Program-made: the position numbers and the translations under genes | Assembly (NCBI GenBank): GCA_041392805.1 | Contig: JAWKLJ010000002.1 | Location: 2,929,001 to 2,993,000, forward strand | Length of the DNA: 64,000 bases | Direction of reading: 5' to 3' | Origin: Saprospiraceae bacterium | GTDB lineage: Bacteria > Bacteroidota > Bacteroidia > Chitinophagales > Saprospiraceae | Notes under the pieces: generated by a model | Told to the model about the DNA's origin: nothing | Databases searched by the model: none | Seen by the model: the letters and a program-made list of their open reading frames with translations, nothing else | In this document: positions 26,322 to 34,566 of the stretch, piece by piece | Numbering within the stretch: position 1 is the first letter of the stretch | Layout of the letters: every line of letters starts with the position of its first letter

Positions 26322-27614
26322 TTAAAGTCGCCAATACAACAAGCCATTTTCTTGTGGGCGATCATAAATGCCCTTCAGATCAAATAATACGGGGTTCTCA
26401 CCCATAATAGACTTGAAATAGTCAATACTCAAATCTTTGTATTCCTTGTGATTAACAGCAACTAAAACTGCATCATAAGCTTTTGAGGGGGAATCAATAA
26501 GCGTTAAATTATATTTATTGCTTACTTCATTGGGGGATGCAATGGGGTCAGTTAGGTGTACGTTAATAGCGTACTGCATTAGTTCTTTTACGACATCAAT
26601 GACCTTAGAGTTGCGGATATCGGCGACATTTTCTTTAAAAGTAACGCCCATCACCAGTACTTTACATTGGTTGGGGTTTTTATTGCGCTGGATCAGCATT
26701 TGTACCAATCGCTTGGCAATAAATGCAGGCATGCTGTCATTAATTCTTCGCCCACTGACAATCACCTGCGGATCGTAACCAATTTCTTTGGCTTTGTGAA
26801 GTAAATAGTATGGATCTACGCCTATACAATGACCTCCCACCAAGCCCGGTGAGAATTTCAGAAAATTCCACTTTGTACCAGCTGCCTCTAATACTTCTTT
26901 CGTGTCTAGATTCATCCGATCAAAAATGACGGACAGCTCATTCATAAAGGAGATATTGAGGTCTCGCTGGGTGTTTTCAATCACCTTGGCAGCCTCAGCC
27001 ACTTTAATTGAACTTGCCCTGTACACTCCAGCTTTTATCGCCTGACCATAAACATTGGCAATTTCCTCTAAAGCCTCCTGGTCACTACCGGAAACGATTT
27101 TCAAGATATGCTCAACAGTATGTTCTTTGTCTCCTGGATTGATTCGCTCTGGCGAATACCCTACTTTGAAGTCTTTACCAAAGGTCAAGCCAGATTCTTG
27201 TTCCAAAATCGGAATACAGTCCTCTTCCGTGCAGCCCGGATAAACGGTTGATTCAAAAATTACATAATCTCCCTTCTTTAGCACTTTACCCACAGTCTTG
27301 GATGCACTCAATAAAGGAGCCAAATTGGGCACTTTATGGTCATCAATTGGCGTAGGGACCGCAACGATATGAAAATGGGCTTTTTTCAAATCTGCCGGAT
27401 TCGAGGTGAATTCGATGTCTCTACCCTCAAAATCTATTGCTTCCAACTCGCAAGAGGGATCTATTTGATTTTGCATCAATTTGATGCGATCATCACTGAT
27501 ATCAAAGCCAATGACATGAAAGTATTTGGCTAAAGCTAAGGCCAATGGCAGGCCTACATAGCCCAAACCAATGACGGATAGATACTTTTCTTTCTGAATA
27601 AGACCTTTGTACAT
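26322..27614 (-). CDS. UDP-N-acetylhexosamine 6-dehydrogenase (TviB/WbpO type)
   Basis: This 430-aa nucleotide-sugar dehydrogenase has the Rossmann start SVIGLGYVGLPLALALAKYF, then VPTPIDDHKVPNLAPL, ESTVYPGCTEEDCIPIL and YSPERINPGDKEH. KVIENTQRDLNISFMNEL and the catalytic Cys in GLVGGHCIGVDPYYL follow. The sequence tracks TviB of the Vi antigen pathway closely, so oxidation of UDP-GlcNAc or UDP-GalNAc to the uronic acid is likely. It is the first gene after the EPS promoter at 27777-27806. Confidence 0.9.
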   Translation of the reverse strand: MYKGLIQKEKYLSVIGLGYVGLPLALALAKYFHVIGFDISDDRIKLMQNQIDPSCELEAIDFEGRDIEFTSNPADLKKAHFHIVAVPTPIDDHKVPNLAPLLSASKTVGKVLKKGDYVIFESTVYPGCTEEDCIPILEQESGLTFGKDFKVGYSPERINPGDKEHTVEHILKIVSGSDQEALEEIANVYGQAIKAGVYRASSIKVAEAAKVIENTQRDLNISFMNELSVIFDRMNLDTKEVLEAAGTKWNFLKFSPGLVGGHCIGVDPYYLLHKAKEIGYDPQVIVSGRRINDSMPAFIAKRLVQMLIQRNKNPNQCKVLVMGVTFKENVADIRNSKVIDVVKELMQYAINVHLTDPIASPNEVSNKYNLTLIDSPSKAYDAVLVAVNHKEYKDLSIDYFKSIMGENPVLFDLKGIYDRPQENGLLYWRL

Positions 27615-27776
27615 ATTAAATATGGATTAACTAATTGGATGAAATAGTTTTAGCCGAGATTTTATTTAAAATAAAATACTCAATTTTGTCTTATTGCAAG
27701 AGGGACAATAGCTAATAAAGTTAATCCTGATTATAAGGGAATGGGTACAGAATGGGACAAAACATTATCTGAGATG
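27615..27776 (-). promoter_or_regulatory. 5' leader of the EPS operon
   Basis: About 155 nt lie between the predicted transcription start near 27770 and the ATG at 27614. The leader is AT-rich and contains no open frame of note. A long leader would suit control by antitermination, in line with the truncated NusG-like gene in the operon. No clear terminator stem was found in it by eye. Confidence 0.35.
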
Positions 27777-27806
27777 CAAATGTATATAAAATATTTAAAT
27801 TTGCAA
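27777..27806 (-). promoter_or_regulatory. Bacteroidota-type promoter of the EPS operon
   Basis: On the minus strand the sequence TTG, 19 nt, TACATTTG is found. This fits the Bacteroidota consensus of a -33 TTG and a -7 TAnnTTTG with normal spacing. The -7 box is at 27777-27784 and the -33 at 27804-27806. It is the only good promoter seen upstream of the 27-kb EPS gene series. Confidence 0.6.
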
Positions 27807-27903
27807 GCTCTTTTCATAAAACTATTCATATATACTGGCAATTAAAACTATTGTTTCATTGCTTATGATAAAATATATAAAAAACCGATTTATAATAATT
27901 GAG

Positions 27904-28029
27904 GGCTTTTGATGCTTTTATAAATCCTCCGTTTTCAGGCTAGAAGGAGAAAAAGAGGGAAGTCGGAAGTGGGAAAATTGCGCTCCTTGGTCTTTCCAAC
28001 TTCCGATTTCCGCCTTCCGATTTCAAAGG
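27904..28029 (-). repeat. Dispersed hairpin repeat, copy A
   Basis: About 125 bp directly downstream of the NHL-propeller gene. It matches copy B at 43613-43743 in the same orientation relative to the upstream gene. On the minus strand it contains AAGGCGGAAATCGGAA, a conserved loop GCGCAATTTTCCCAC, then CTTCCGACTTCC, GGAGGATTTATAAAAGC and ATCAAAAG. The arms GGAAATCGGAAGTTGG and CCCACTTCCGACTTCC pair at 14 of 16 positions around a loop of about 20 nt. Confidence 0.75.
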
Positions 28030-28039
28030 AATTGATTGC

Positions 28040-29110
28040 TTACACTCGCTCCAGCTTAACAGGATAGGTTTTTTCTGCATTCCACTGGCAAACATATATG
28101 TTTTTATCTTCGTCAATACAGACATCATGGCAGTGCATAAATAAAGGATTTTCTTGTACCATGATTTGCAATTCCCCTTTTTTGTATTTGGGTTTCGTGC
28201 CACCAGGGTTTGAGACCACCTTGTTATTTTCATCTAAAATGGTAACGAACCCTGAGCGATCCACACGCTCCAGGTATTTCAATCGTGACCAACAAACACC
28301 GGCGTAGATATTGCCATCATCAATTACTGCCCTGCAAACATATGCTCCAGGCAAAAAGATATTAGATAAGTACTTGCCATCAAGTGAAAAACGCTTGAAA
28401 CTATTATGGACTCTCGAAGTACACAGCAAGGTGATGTTATTCTTGTCTCTGTCATCGATACACACCCCATGTGCGGTTGCAAATTGGCTATCTCCATTTC
28501 CACTTCCGCCAAATTTTCTAATAAATTCCCCCTTGCTATTATACTGCAATATCCATTGAGACCCATACCCATCAGCCACGTAAATGTCTCCGTTTGGTCC
28601 AATGGCAGTCTCCGTAGGCCTAAAGTTGTTTTTCTCCTCGTAAGCTCCGACGGTTGAGGGATGGTCAATGGTTAGTAAAATCTTGCCATCAATTGTTGTT
28701 TTAAACACTTTCCCCAAGTTAGGATCACAGATAAAAAGCATATCTTCTCCTCCTTCTTTGAACAAAGTCAAGCCATGCCCACCCGGGAAGTCATGTCCCC
28801 AAGAATCCAGCAGTTTTCCTGATTTATCATATATCAGGATATTGTTCTTTGTTTCATCCGTCACCATAATCAGGCGGCCTTTCGAATCCATCACCATTTC
28901 GTGGCAATTGTTCACAGGAGTGGTAGCTGGATCCAAATTTCCCCAGTTTTTATGGACGCGATATTGGTATTTCCCATGGCCAATAATTTCTTCACTCAAA
29001 ACCGGTTTACTTTTCATGATATAAAAAGGTTGAGGGATAATGAGTGCACCAGCTAGGGCCATATTGGTTTGTTGCAAAAATTTCCGGCGATTGATGTTTT
29101 TCTTTTCCAT
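28040..29110 (-). CDS. Tat-exported NHL-repeat beta-propeller protein
   Basis: This protein of about 356 aa starts MEKKNINRRKFLQQTNMALA, a twin-arginine (Tat) signal with RRKFL followed by a short hydrophobic part. The rest shows NHL/six-bladed propeller repeats, such as HEMVMDSKGRLIMVTDE, GPNGDIYVADGYGSQWI, HGVCIDDRDKNNITLLC and HDVCIDEDKNIYVCQWN. It would be folded in the cytoplasm and exported to the periplasm. It is the last gene of an operon with a lectin-fold lipoprotein and a Gfo/Idh/MocA oxidoreductase. The substrate is unknown; ligand binding or sugar-related catalysis is inferred. Confidence 0.8.
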   Translation of the reverse strand: MEKKNINRRKFLQQTNMALAGALIIPQPFYIMKSKPVLSEEIIGHGKYQYRVHKNWGNLDPATTPVNNCHEMVMDSKGRLIMVTDETKNNILIYDKSGKLLDSWGHDFPGGHGLTLFKEGGEDMLFICDPNLGKVFKTTIDGKILLTIDHPSTVGAYEEKNNFRPTETAIGPNGDIYVADGYGSQWILQYNSKGEFIRKFGGSGNGDSQFATAHGVCIDDRDKNNITLLCTSRVHNSFKRFSLDGKYLSNIFLPGAYVCRAVIDDGNIYAGVCWSRLKYLERVDRSGFVTILDENNKVVSNPGGTKPKYKKGELQIMVQENPLFMHCHDVCIDEDKNIYVCQWNAEKTYPVKLERV

Positions 29111-29133
29111 ATTCAATGCATGTTAGTTTAAAT

Positions 29134-29853
29134 TTAGAAATGGCGTTTACCTTCCGTTACGGGATCTTTCGACCAAATCCGAATATTATCTACTTTGCCA
29201 CTATCATCAAAGGAACCAAACCCTATACCTCCGGCACCAAAGGTTTTATCTTGTGCCTCCATCACCGGCTGGGTCATATCATCGAAAAAAAGGCGAATAC
29301 TGCCACTTTCAACATTTCTTTCCAAACGGATTTTATGCCATTGTTCAGGTTGCCAGTTCTGGCCGTCATTTGTTTTGGTAGAAATTTTTATACGAGGTTC
29401 GTTATTGACAATAAAAACATTGTTGGCATGATCATCCATGGCTTTGCTGATGTGAGTGTAATAAAAATGGCTAGGGTCCTGAAATCCAAAAAAGACACAC
29501 ATATCTTGGTGATTGTACACCCGGCCGGTTTGTTGCAGGTCTGCCTCCAATACAAAGCTACCAAATTGCTTAGCGCTAATTAGGGAGATATAAAAAGGGG
29601 AACGTACCGTTGGCTCATAGGCAGATTTTCCAAAACATTCCAAGGAGCCGCCTTTTCCATTCTCGCTAGTGTATTTCCACGTTTTAGCATCTGCAAATTC
29701 AAAGCCGGCCATCGCAGATTCCTCATCAAAAGATTCAGCATATACTAATTGATATCCGTTTGCTAAGGTTTTGGGAATCTTATTGTTGCAGGCTAAAAAA
29801 AACAGCCCAATCCCTATGGCCAAGCTACAAATGAGTAATGATTTAATTTGCAT
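29134..29853 (-). CDS. Lipoprotein with concanavalin-A-like (LamG/DUF1080-like) domain
   Basis: This 239-aa protein has a lipoprotein signal ending IGLFFLACNN. The mature part has the pattern of a jelly-roll lectin/glucanase domain: SPFYISLISAKQFGSFVLEA, DMCVFFGFQDPSHFYYTHI, the hydration-type EQWHKIRLERNVESGSIRLF, and GGIGFGSFDDSGKVDNIRIW. Such domains bind or cleave sugars. Catalytic Glu residues were not identified, so binding is more likely. It is cotranscribed with the propeller and oxidoreductase genes (gaps of 23 and 28 bp). Confidence 0.75.
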   Translation of the reverse strand: MQIKSLLICSLAIGIGLFFLACNNKIPKTLANGYQLVYAESFDEESAMAGFEFADAKTWKYTSENGKGGSLECFGKSAYEPTVRSPFYISLISAKQFGSFVLEADLQQTGRVYNHQDMCVFFGFQDPSHFYYTHISKAMDDHANNVFIVNNEPRIKISTKTNDGQNWQPEQWHKIRLERNVESGSIRLFFDDMTQPVMEAQDKTFGAGGIGFGSFDDSGKVDNIRIWSKDPVTEGKRHF

Positions 29854-29881
29854 GTTTCGTTTTGTTTATGTTGAAGCGTAT

Positions 29882-30865
29882 TTATCGACAAATTTGATCC
29901 ATAACCCAATTTGTTCTGGCCGCAGACACGCCGTTACTTGGAGCGGTCCCTTTTTCTAACAATTGGGCTACTATTTGTTCTATGAGTGGTTGTTGGATAT
30001 GCGCCGGTAGGTTAAAGTCGAAAACTTCTTTTCCTGCAGCTGTTTCTAAGGTCACCTTTGCATCTTTGAAGAAGTGGAAGGTAATTTGCCCCTTGGAGCC
30101 GATGATTTTGCTTTCTTCTTTTACGGCTGGTTTTCCCGCTGTGAAGCACCAGGCCCCTGTGCCCAAAATGCCATTTTGAAAGACAAAATTAGCGGTCACC
30201 AGGTCTTCTGCCTGATACAGTCCAGCCTGATTGGCTTTGAATCCATGTGCTTTTTCAATCGGTCCGAATAAATAATCGAGGTAATCCAGTTGATGAGAAG
30301 CCAGGTCATAAAAATATCCTCCACCTGCGATGGCAGGATCAACCCGCCAATTGTTGTCCAATCCGCGGACAATATCAGGATCAGTGGACTGAAAAAGTTC
30401 AAGGCTAACCAAGCGCACCTCTCCAATGGCCTGGTCCTCAATGAGTGCTTTGATTTTGAGGAATTGAGGCAGGCTGCGGCGGTAATAAGCAACAAAGAGT
30501 GGAACTTGATGAGCTTCGCAACTGGCTATCATTGCCTGGCATTCATCAAAGCTGCGGGCCATCGGCTTTTCTACATAGACGGGCTTGCCTGCCGCAGCAA
30601 CCATGGCGGTATATTCAGCATGACTATCAGGTGGTGTCGCTATATAAATGGCATTAACCTCCGGATCATTGATAAGGTCTGCGGCATTGCTATACCATTT
30701 GGGAACCTGGTGTCTTTTGGCATAATCCGCCGCTTTCGCTGCATCCCGACGCATTACTGCCACTAATTTGGAGCCAGGGATTTTTTGCATGGCGGGGGCA
30801 CTTTTCACTTCACATACATCGCCACACCCAATTATTCCCCATCGGACTTCAGCAGGGTTTTTCAT
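29882..30865 (-). CDS. Gfo/Idh/MocA-family oxidoreductase
   Basis: This 327-aa NAD(P)-dependent sugar oxidoreductase has the nucleotide loop RWGIIGCGDVCEVKSAPAMQ, the EKP motif in KPVYVEKPMARSFDEC, and AGGGYFYDLASHQLDYLDYL in the catalytic domain, with the conserved His and Asp. It lacks a signal peptide, so it acts in the cytoplasm. The operon with a secreted propeller and a lectin-fold lipoprotein suggests breakdown or modification of an imported sugar. The exact substrate cannot be assigned. Confidence 0.85.
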   Translation of the reverse strand: MKNPAEVRWGIIGCGDVCEVKSAPAMQKIPGSKLVAVMRRDAAKAADYAKRHQVPKWYSNAADLINDPEVNAIYIATPPDSHAEYTAMVAAAGKPVYVEKPMARSFDECQAMIASCEAHQVPLFVAYYRRSLPQFLKIKALIEDQAIGEVRLVSLELFQSTDPDIVRGLDNNWRVDPAIAGGGYFYDLASHQLDYLDYLFGPIEKAHGFKANQAGLYQAEDLVTANFVFQNGILGTGAWCFTAGKPAVKEESKIIGSKGQITFHFFKDAKVTLETAAGKEVFDFNLPAHIQQPLIEQIVAQLLEKGTAPSNGVSAARTNWVMDQICR

Positions 30866-31033
30866 TTTTTGGCTTTCTATAACTTGTTTGGAATTTCGTC
30901 AAGGATAAATGTAAGGAGCTTGACGAGAAAACAGGCATTACTGAACCAAAAAAAGAAGTTTCTCCGACAATTTTTGTGTGCTATCCAATGGAAACGAGCT
31001 TTTTCAACCTTAAACTTCACCCCTCTCCAACCC

Positions 31034-31450
31034 CTAATGCGGCAATCTATTCCGAAGCAAACCATAAGCCAAGGTTCCACCCAATGCGCTGACAATAATC
31101 ACCAAGACAGTGACATATCCATGGCCCAGCAAAATATAGAGTGGTCCTGGGCATGCACCGGTTAGTGCCCAACCCAGGCCAAACAGTGTTCCTCCCAATA
31201 TGCTGGCCCAGTAGGTTTTGGGCTTGTCTTCCATATTCAAGTTTATGCCATTCAATCCCTTCATCTGGCTATACTTTATCCACCCCTGAATGACAGCTCC
31301 TGCTACCACAGCTACCCCTATCACACCAAACATATGGAAACTTTGAAACCGGAACATTTCCTGTATCCTGTACCACGAAATAACCTCTGACTTGCTCAAA
31401 ACAATACCGAATAAAATACCAATTATCAAGAAACGAAATAAACGCATCAT
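31034..31450 (-). CDS. YeeE/YedE-family sulfur transport protein, second half-unit
   Basis: This 138-aa membrane protein has four hydrophobic segments and the family signature LFGLGWALTGACPGPLYILL, where the Cys lies in the conserved GACPGP motif. Together with the larger gene 12 bp upstream it forms the PmpA/PmpB-like pair of YeeE/YedE proteins. Relatives of this fold move thiosulfate or sulfane sulfur across the inner membrane through conserved Cys residues. It is the second gene of a two-gene operon under a Crp-type site. Confidence 0.8.
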   Translation of the reverse strand: MMRLFRFLIIGILFGIVLSKSEVISWYRIQEMFRFQSFHMFGVIGVAVVAGAVIQGWIKYSQMKGLNGINLNMEDKPKTYWASILGGTLFGLGWALTGACPGPLYILLGHGYVTVLVIIVSALGGTLAYGLLRNRLPH

Positions 31451-31462
31451 ATCTTAATCCTA

Positions 31463-32050
31463 TTATAATGACAAAATGAATGGTAAAAAAAGATGGGTCA
31501 TCAATAAACCACCGATGAAAAAACCAATAACAGCCACCAGCGAAGGCAACTGTAAATTGGATAAACCGCTAATGGCATGGCCGGAAGTACATCCGCCTGC
31601 ATATCGGGCACCAAATCCGACCAAAAAGCCACCGCCAATAATGATAATGATCCCCTGGAAAGACATTAAATTATCTAAGCTGAAGAGGTTGTCAGGCAAA
31701 AAGCCTCCACTCGAAGAAGTGTTTTCGGGCGTCATCACCCCTAATTTTTGTAAATCTGATACAGTTGCAGTGGAGATTTGTACGGAATCGGCACTCCCCA
31801 TGATGGTAGCAGCGATGGCCCCACCTATGATGGTACCTAATACAAAAACTAAAAGCCAGTCGTTCTTTCTCCAATCAAAATCGAAGTAACCTCCCCAACG
31901 CTTGGCTCCACCGATGGTACAAATAGTTTGAAAAGAAGAAGAAATGCCAAATCTTTCTCCAAGAAAAACCATGGCAAACATAATCAAGGCAATGGCCAAC
32001 CCTGATACAGACCAATGCCAAGGCTGGCTAATCCATTCCAATAAATTCAT
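31463..32050 (-). CDS. YeeE/YedE-family sulfur transport protein, first half-unit
   Basis: About 195 aa from the ATG at 32050 (MNLLEWISQPWHW); a longer frame upstream contains low-complexity sequence and the promoter. It has four or five hydrophobic segments and the two family signatures SSSFQTICTIGGAKRWGGYF and GARYAGGCTSGHAISGLSNL, each with a Cys expected in the sulfur-conducting path. The gene is read from a -7 box at 32088-32095 with a GTGA-N6-TCAC palindrome 22 nt upstream. It probably imports thiosulfate or sulfane sulfur; the substrate is inferred from the family. Confidence 0.82.
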   Translation of the reverse strand: MNLLEWISQPWHWSVSGLAIALIMFAMVFLGERFGISSSFQTICTIGGAKRWGGYFDFDWRKNDWLLVFVLGTIIGGAIAATIMGSADSVQISTATVSDLQKLGVMTPENTSSSGGFLPDNLFSLDNLMSFQGIIIIIGGGFLVGFGARYAGGCTSGHAISGLSNLQLPSLVAVIGFFIGGLLMTHLFLPFILSL

Positions 32051-32087
32051 TTTTTTTCTTTTAAGGCGTTTGAATGCGTAGATAAAG

Positions 32088-32095
32088 CAAAAGTA
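32088..32095 (-). promoter_or_regulatory. -7 box of YeeE/YedE operon
   Basis: TACTTTTG on the minus strand fits the Bacteroidota TAnnTTTG -7 consensus. It lies 38-45 bp upstream of the chosen ATG. No TTG -33 element is present at the right distance. Instead the Crp-type palindrome ends 22 nt upstream, its centre near -41, the classic class II activator position. Confidence 0.6.
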
Positions 32096-32117
32096 GCTGG
32101 AGAGGCTATGCTTTTTA

Positions 32118-32131
32118 GTGATGAATGTCAC
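32118..32131. promoter_or_regulatory. Crp-type operator GTGA-N6-TCAC upstream of YeeE/YedE
   Basis: The palindrome reads GTGATGAATGTCAC on the plus strand. The same 14-mer is found on the minus strand upstream of the SulP gene at 63788. It fits the Crp half-site GTGA/TCAC. The partial Crp/Fnr protein at the right edge has the R-E-x-x-S-R recognition-helix pattern that would read it. Confidence 0.6.
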
Positions 32132-32253
32132 AAATAACGCTTTTTTTAAAAAACAAGCTTGAAATGTGGACATTTAGCCCTGCAAATAACACTCAAAATA
32201 AAGCCTTGTGATCTCATTTACACTACTAGTATTTGTGAATTTTAACTGAACTT

Positions 32254-32280
32254 GGATGTTTGGAAAAGCGTCAAAAGCTC
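32254..32280 (+). repeat. End fragment of dispersed repeat, copy C
   Basis: The plus strand has GGATGTTTGGAAAAGCGTCAAAAG, which matches the 3' end of repeat copy B (GGATTTTCCAAAGCGTCAAAAG). The hairpin part is absent. It lies in the divergent region between the YeeE/YedE operon and the coiled-coil gene. Confidence 0.4.
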
Positions 32281-32365
32281 AGGAATATTAAGATCCTCTG
32301 TAAAGCCGAAGGCAAACATTCACCTTTTTGTTTAAAGTCTCCTCGCTCTATGCACTATAATTTTA

Positions 32366-32373
32366 TATCTTTG
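32366..32373 (+). promoter_or_regulatory. -7 box for the coiled-coil protein gene
   Basis: TATCTTTG fits TAnnTTTG and lies 58-65 bp before the ATG at 32431. A TTTG at 32327-32330 is too distant to be its -33 partner, so the promoter is incomplete. The rest of the 32051-32430 divergent region holds the YeeE/YedE control site and a repeat fragment. Confidence 0.4.
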
Positions 32374-32430
32374 TTTAGGATTGAGTAAATGGGAAATTCA
32401 TGGCGCTATCATAACCCTAAAAAGAGAACA

Positions 32431-33528
32431 ATGCAATTACTTAAAAATCAATTAATTGGTTTTTTACTCCTCCTTCCACTATTTTCCTATAGCCAGGTGT
32501 TAGATTTTATTGATATCCATCTCACTGTTTTGGAGCGGGTGGGCAATACCACTCACGCCCTGCCTAATGCCGTCCTAAATATTTCCGATGAGGGGAAAGT
32601 GACTACCGACAGCAAAGGCACTCATACTTATACCTATGCTTTACGAAATAAAGTAAACCCAGAGATTTCCATTTCATTGATTTCTGAAGAACATAAAATG
32701 CTAAAACCATTGGATGGCTCTATTATGGTGGATCCTACCAGGGAAAAAATGTATATAGAGTTTTTGGTCATTAATACAGAAGAAGAAAGTCCTGCCTTTA
32801 AAAAGCGAATCAGTGAATTAGAACGTAAGGTGTCCAGCCTCAAAAACAAAAATGAACTGACAAAACAGCAGCTTAATAAAATGTATGAGACTTTATTGGA
32901 TACCGTTTTTTATTATGAAGGGGTAAAAACAACCCTGGAGGCCGAAGTCCTTAGTGTAAAAGGATTAAATGAAGAACAAAAACAGCTTATTGAGGAACAG
33001 CAGACCAAAATTCGCGACCTGGAAGCCAAAGTTGATCAGCTAACCGAAGAAATTACTGTGGCTCTGGAACAAAAATATTTGCGCCAAAACGAGTATTTTA
33101 AGGATATTTCTGCTAATTTGAGAGAGTACCTGCGTACTGCTAAAGACATTCGTGATCATTTACCAAATATTAAAACCTATTACAATTCTACTGACGGATT
33201 TAAAGGACTCGATCGCGATCTTAATTTGTACAATAAAGTTTATGGCGAAATTGACGACAAGCACCTCGCTTTTCTAGAGGGTGTAGGCCATTATTGGAAA
33301 AACGACCTTATTTCTAAAGAACTGGAGGACCTTTTTGATCTGATCATTAAAGGAATCCATTTAAACCAAATCTTTCCGGTCGTAAATAATATACTCGATC
33401 AGTTGCGCAAACAAAAACCAGTTAAAGCACAGAAAACGGCAGACGAGGCCTATGATGATTTAGTCCTCAATATTAATGATCTTGAAAAGAAAGTTAACCA
33501 TGTACTCATTAATTTGAGAAACAATTAA
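32431..33528 (+). CDS. Secreted coiled-coil protein of unknown function
   Basis: About 365 aa from the ATG at 32431 (MQLLKNQLIG). A signal peptide ends near FSYSQ. Residues about 25-115 look like a beta-sandwich of the carboxypeptidase-regulatory type (HALPNAVLNISDEGKVTTDS). Then there is a long heptad-rich coiled coil with AFKKRISELERKVSSLKNK and IRDLEAKVDQLTEEITVAL. The C-terminal 140 residues are alpha-helical and polar. I do not recognise the family. The next gene, 70 bp downstream, encodes a lipoprotein, so both probably act in the envelope. Confidence 0.65.
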   Translation: MQLLKNQLIGFLLLLPLFSYSQVLDFIDIHLTVLERVGNTTHALPNAVLNISDEGKVTTDSKGTHTYTYALRNKVNPEISISLISEEHKMLKPLDGSIMVDPTREKMYIEFLVINTEEESPAFKKRISELERKVSSLKNKNELTKQQLNKMYETLLDTVFYYEGVKTTLEAEVLSVKGLNEEQKQLIEEQQTKIRDLEAKVDQLTEEITVALEQKYLRQNEYFKDISANLREYLRTAKDIRDHLPNIKTYYNSTDGFKGLDRDLNLYNKVYGEIDDKHLAFLEGVGHYWKNDLISKELEDLFDLIIKGIHLNQIFPVVNNILDQLRKQKPVKAQKTADEAYDDLVLNINDLEKKVNHVLINLRNN

Positions 33529-33598
33529 ACTAACAGCCATTCATTCGCCCTTAAAAACTAAGTCCATGATTTCTACCACAAAAAAAACACCTGAAGAT

Positions 33599-34489
33599 AT
33601 GTTCAAACGACTTACTTTCTTGGCAACCATTGCGGTATTTTTGATGCTACAGGCTTGCAATCCGGATTGTGTGAACCTGTCAACTGCCAATATTTCCCTG
33701 CCCCCGGGACCTTATCTGCAGGGCTCGGAAATGGCCATTTCCGCGTCTCCTTCCAGTTTGATTAAAGAAAGGGAATTTCACCTGTCCCTAAAAAAGAATA
33801 ATTCTACAGAAATCACTTTGCTACCTTCTCGTTTTGAAGAGCAATTGGACGCTGCGGTGGTTACGCTACCCAATCAAATCAATGCCAGTGCCACTTTCTT
33901 GATTAATGATCCAGACTGTACAGGCAACTTGATACCTATAGGCACACCTACTAGCTTGCAAAGTGCGTCATTTTTTGTAGACAATCCCTTTTTTGTTACA
34001 CCTGCTCCTCCCTTAATTGTCATTCCTTCTCCCCCACCCAGTATTCCCGGTAATATCGTGAATGCCTGGTTTAGCCCGAATGATCGCAATTATTGCATTT
34101 GGTTTTCGCCTGATAAGGATGCCAGTGGCAATGAATTGCCCACTCTTACCCCTGGTTTCTTTTTAAATACCGAAAGAATGGGCAGTTGGGAGTTAGCAGC
34201 TGGATGTAGTAATGCTTCAGGAACGGGCAGCTTGTATCACCTCAATCCCGTTTCTGGGATTGTTGATAAAACGAATAATATCATCAGTATCCGAGTGGAC
34301 AGAACCAGTAAAAACCTGGGCATTGAAGAATTTGAAGGTTTCTTTATTGACCCAACAAAAGTACCACTTGGCGCAGATTACAATATCGGAGGCGTATGCA
34401 ATCCAGATGGCGCTGCTAAACCTAAGTTGATGTATTTGGTTTCTCAAAAAACGGGAAGACAAATGATTTTATGGCGTGGTGCAGACTAG
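33599..34489 (+). CDS. Putative lipoprotein of unknown function
   Basis: This protein of about 296 aa has a lipoprotein signal, MFKRLTFLATIAVFLMLQAC, followed by NPDCVN. The mature part contains a proline-rich linker (VTPAPPLIVIPSPPPSIPG) and several Cys residues. Two regions with beta-strand character (ISLPPGPYLQGSEMAISASP and SIRVDRTSKNLGIEEFEGFF) flank the linker. ATG at 33599 is chosen because it opens the signal peptide. No family is recognised. It follows the coiled-coil protein on the same strand, probably as an operon. Confidence 0.6.
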   Translation: MFKRLTFLATIAVFLMLQACNPDCVNLSTANISLPPGPYLQGSEMAISASPSSLIKEREFHLSLKKNNSTEITLLPSRFEEQLDAAVVTLPNQINASATFLINDPDCTGNLIPIGTPTSLQSASFFVDNPFFVTPAPPLIVIPSPPPSIPGNIVNAWFSPNDRNYCIWFSPDKDASGNELPTLTPGFFLNTERMGSWELAAGCSNASGTGSLYHLNPVSGIVDKTNNIISIRVDRTSKNLGIEEFEGFFIDPTKVPLGADYNIGGVCNPDGAAKPKLMYLVSQKTGRQMILWRGAD

Positions 34490-34512
34490 TCCATAAAAAA
34501 ACATGTATTTTC

Positions 34513-34566
34513 ACCACGGAGGCACGGAGGATTCTTCTTTTCTCTATTTCTCCATACCTCCGTGGT
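34513..34566. repeat. Inverted repeat downstream of lipoprotein gene
   Basis: Perfect 10-bp arms ACCACGGAGG (34513-34522) and CCTCCGTGGT (34557-34566) flank 34 nt that include a second GGCACGGAGG. It lies between convergent genes and may end both transcripts. The region to 34747 also contains imperfect direct repeats (CAATCAAAAGCAAAAT and TCAATTAAAAGCAAAAT) and a CCTGCC/GGCAGG pair. There is no gene in it. Confidence 0.55.

Noticed and set aside
26291..26365. Upstream extension of the NusG-like frame to 26365
   Set aside because: The extension overlaps the end of the UDP-sugar dehydrogenase gene and adds no family-like sequence; the ATG at 26290 fits better.
30290..30766. 158-codon plus-strand frame opposite the Gfo/Idh/MocA oxidoreductase gene
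   Set aside because: It is a shadow of a conserved gene and its composition follows the reverse of that gene's codons.
32208..32221. GTGATCTCATTTAC near-match to the Crp-type site
   Set aside because: It has a mismatch in the TCAC half and does not have the 22-nt spacing to a -7 box on either side.
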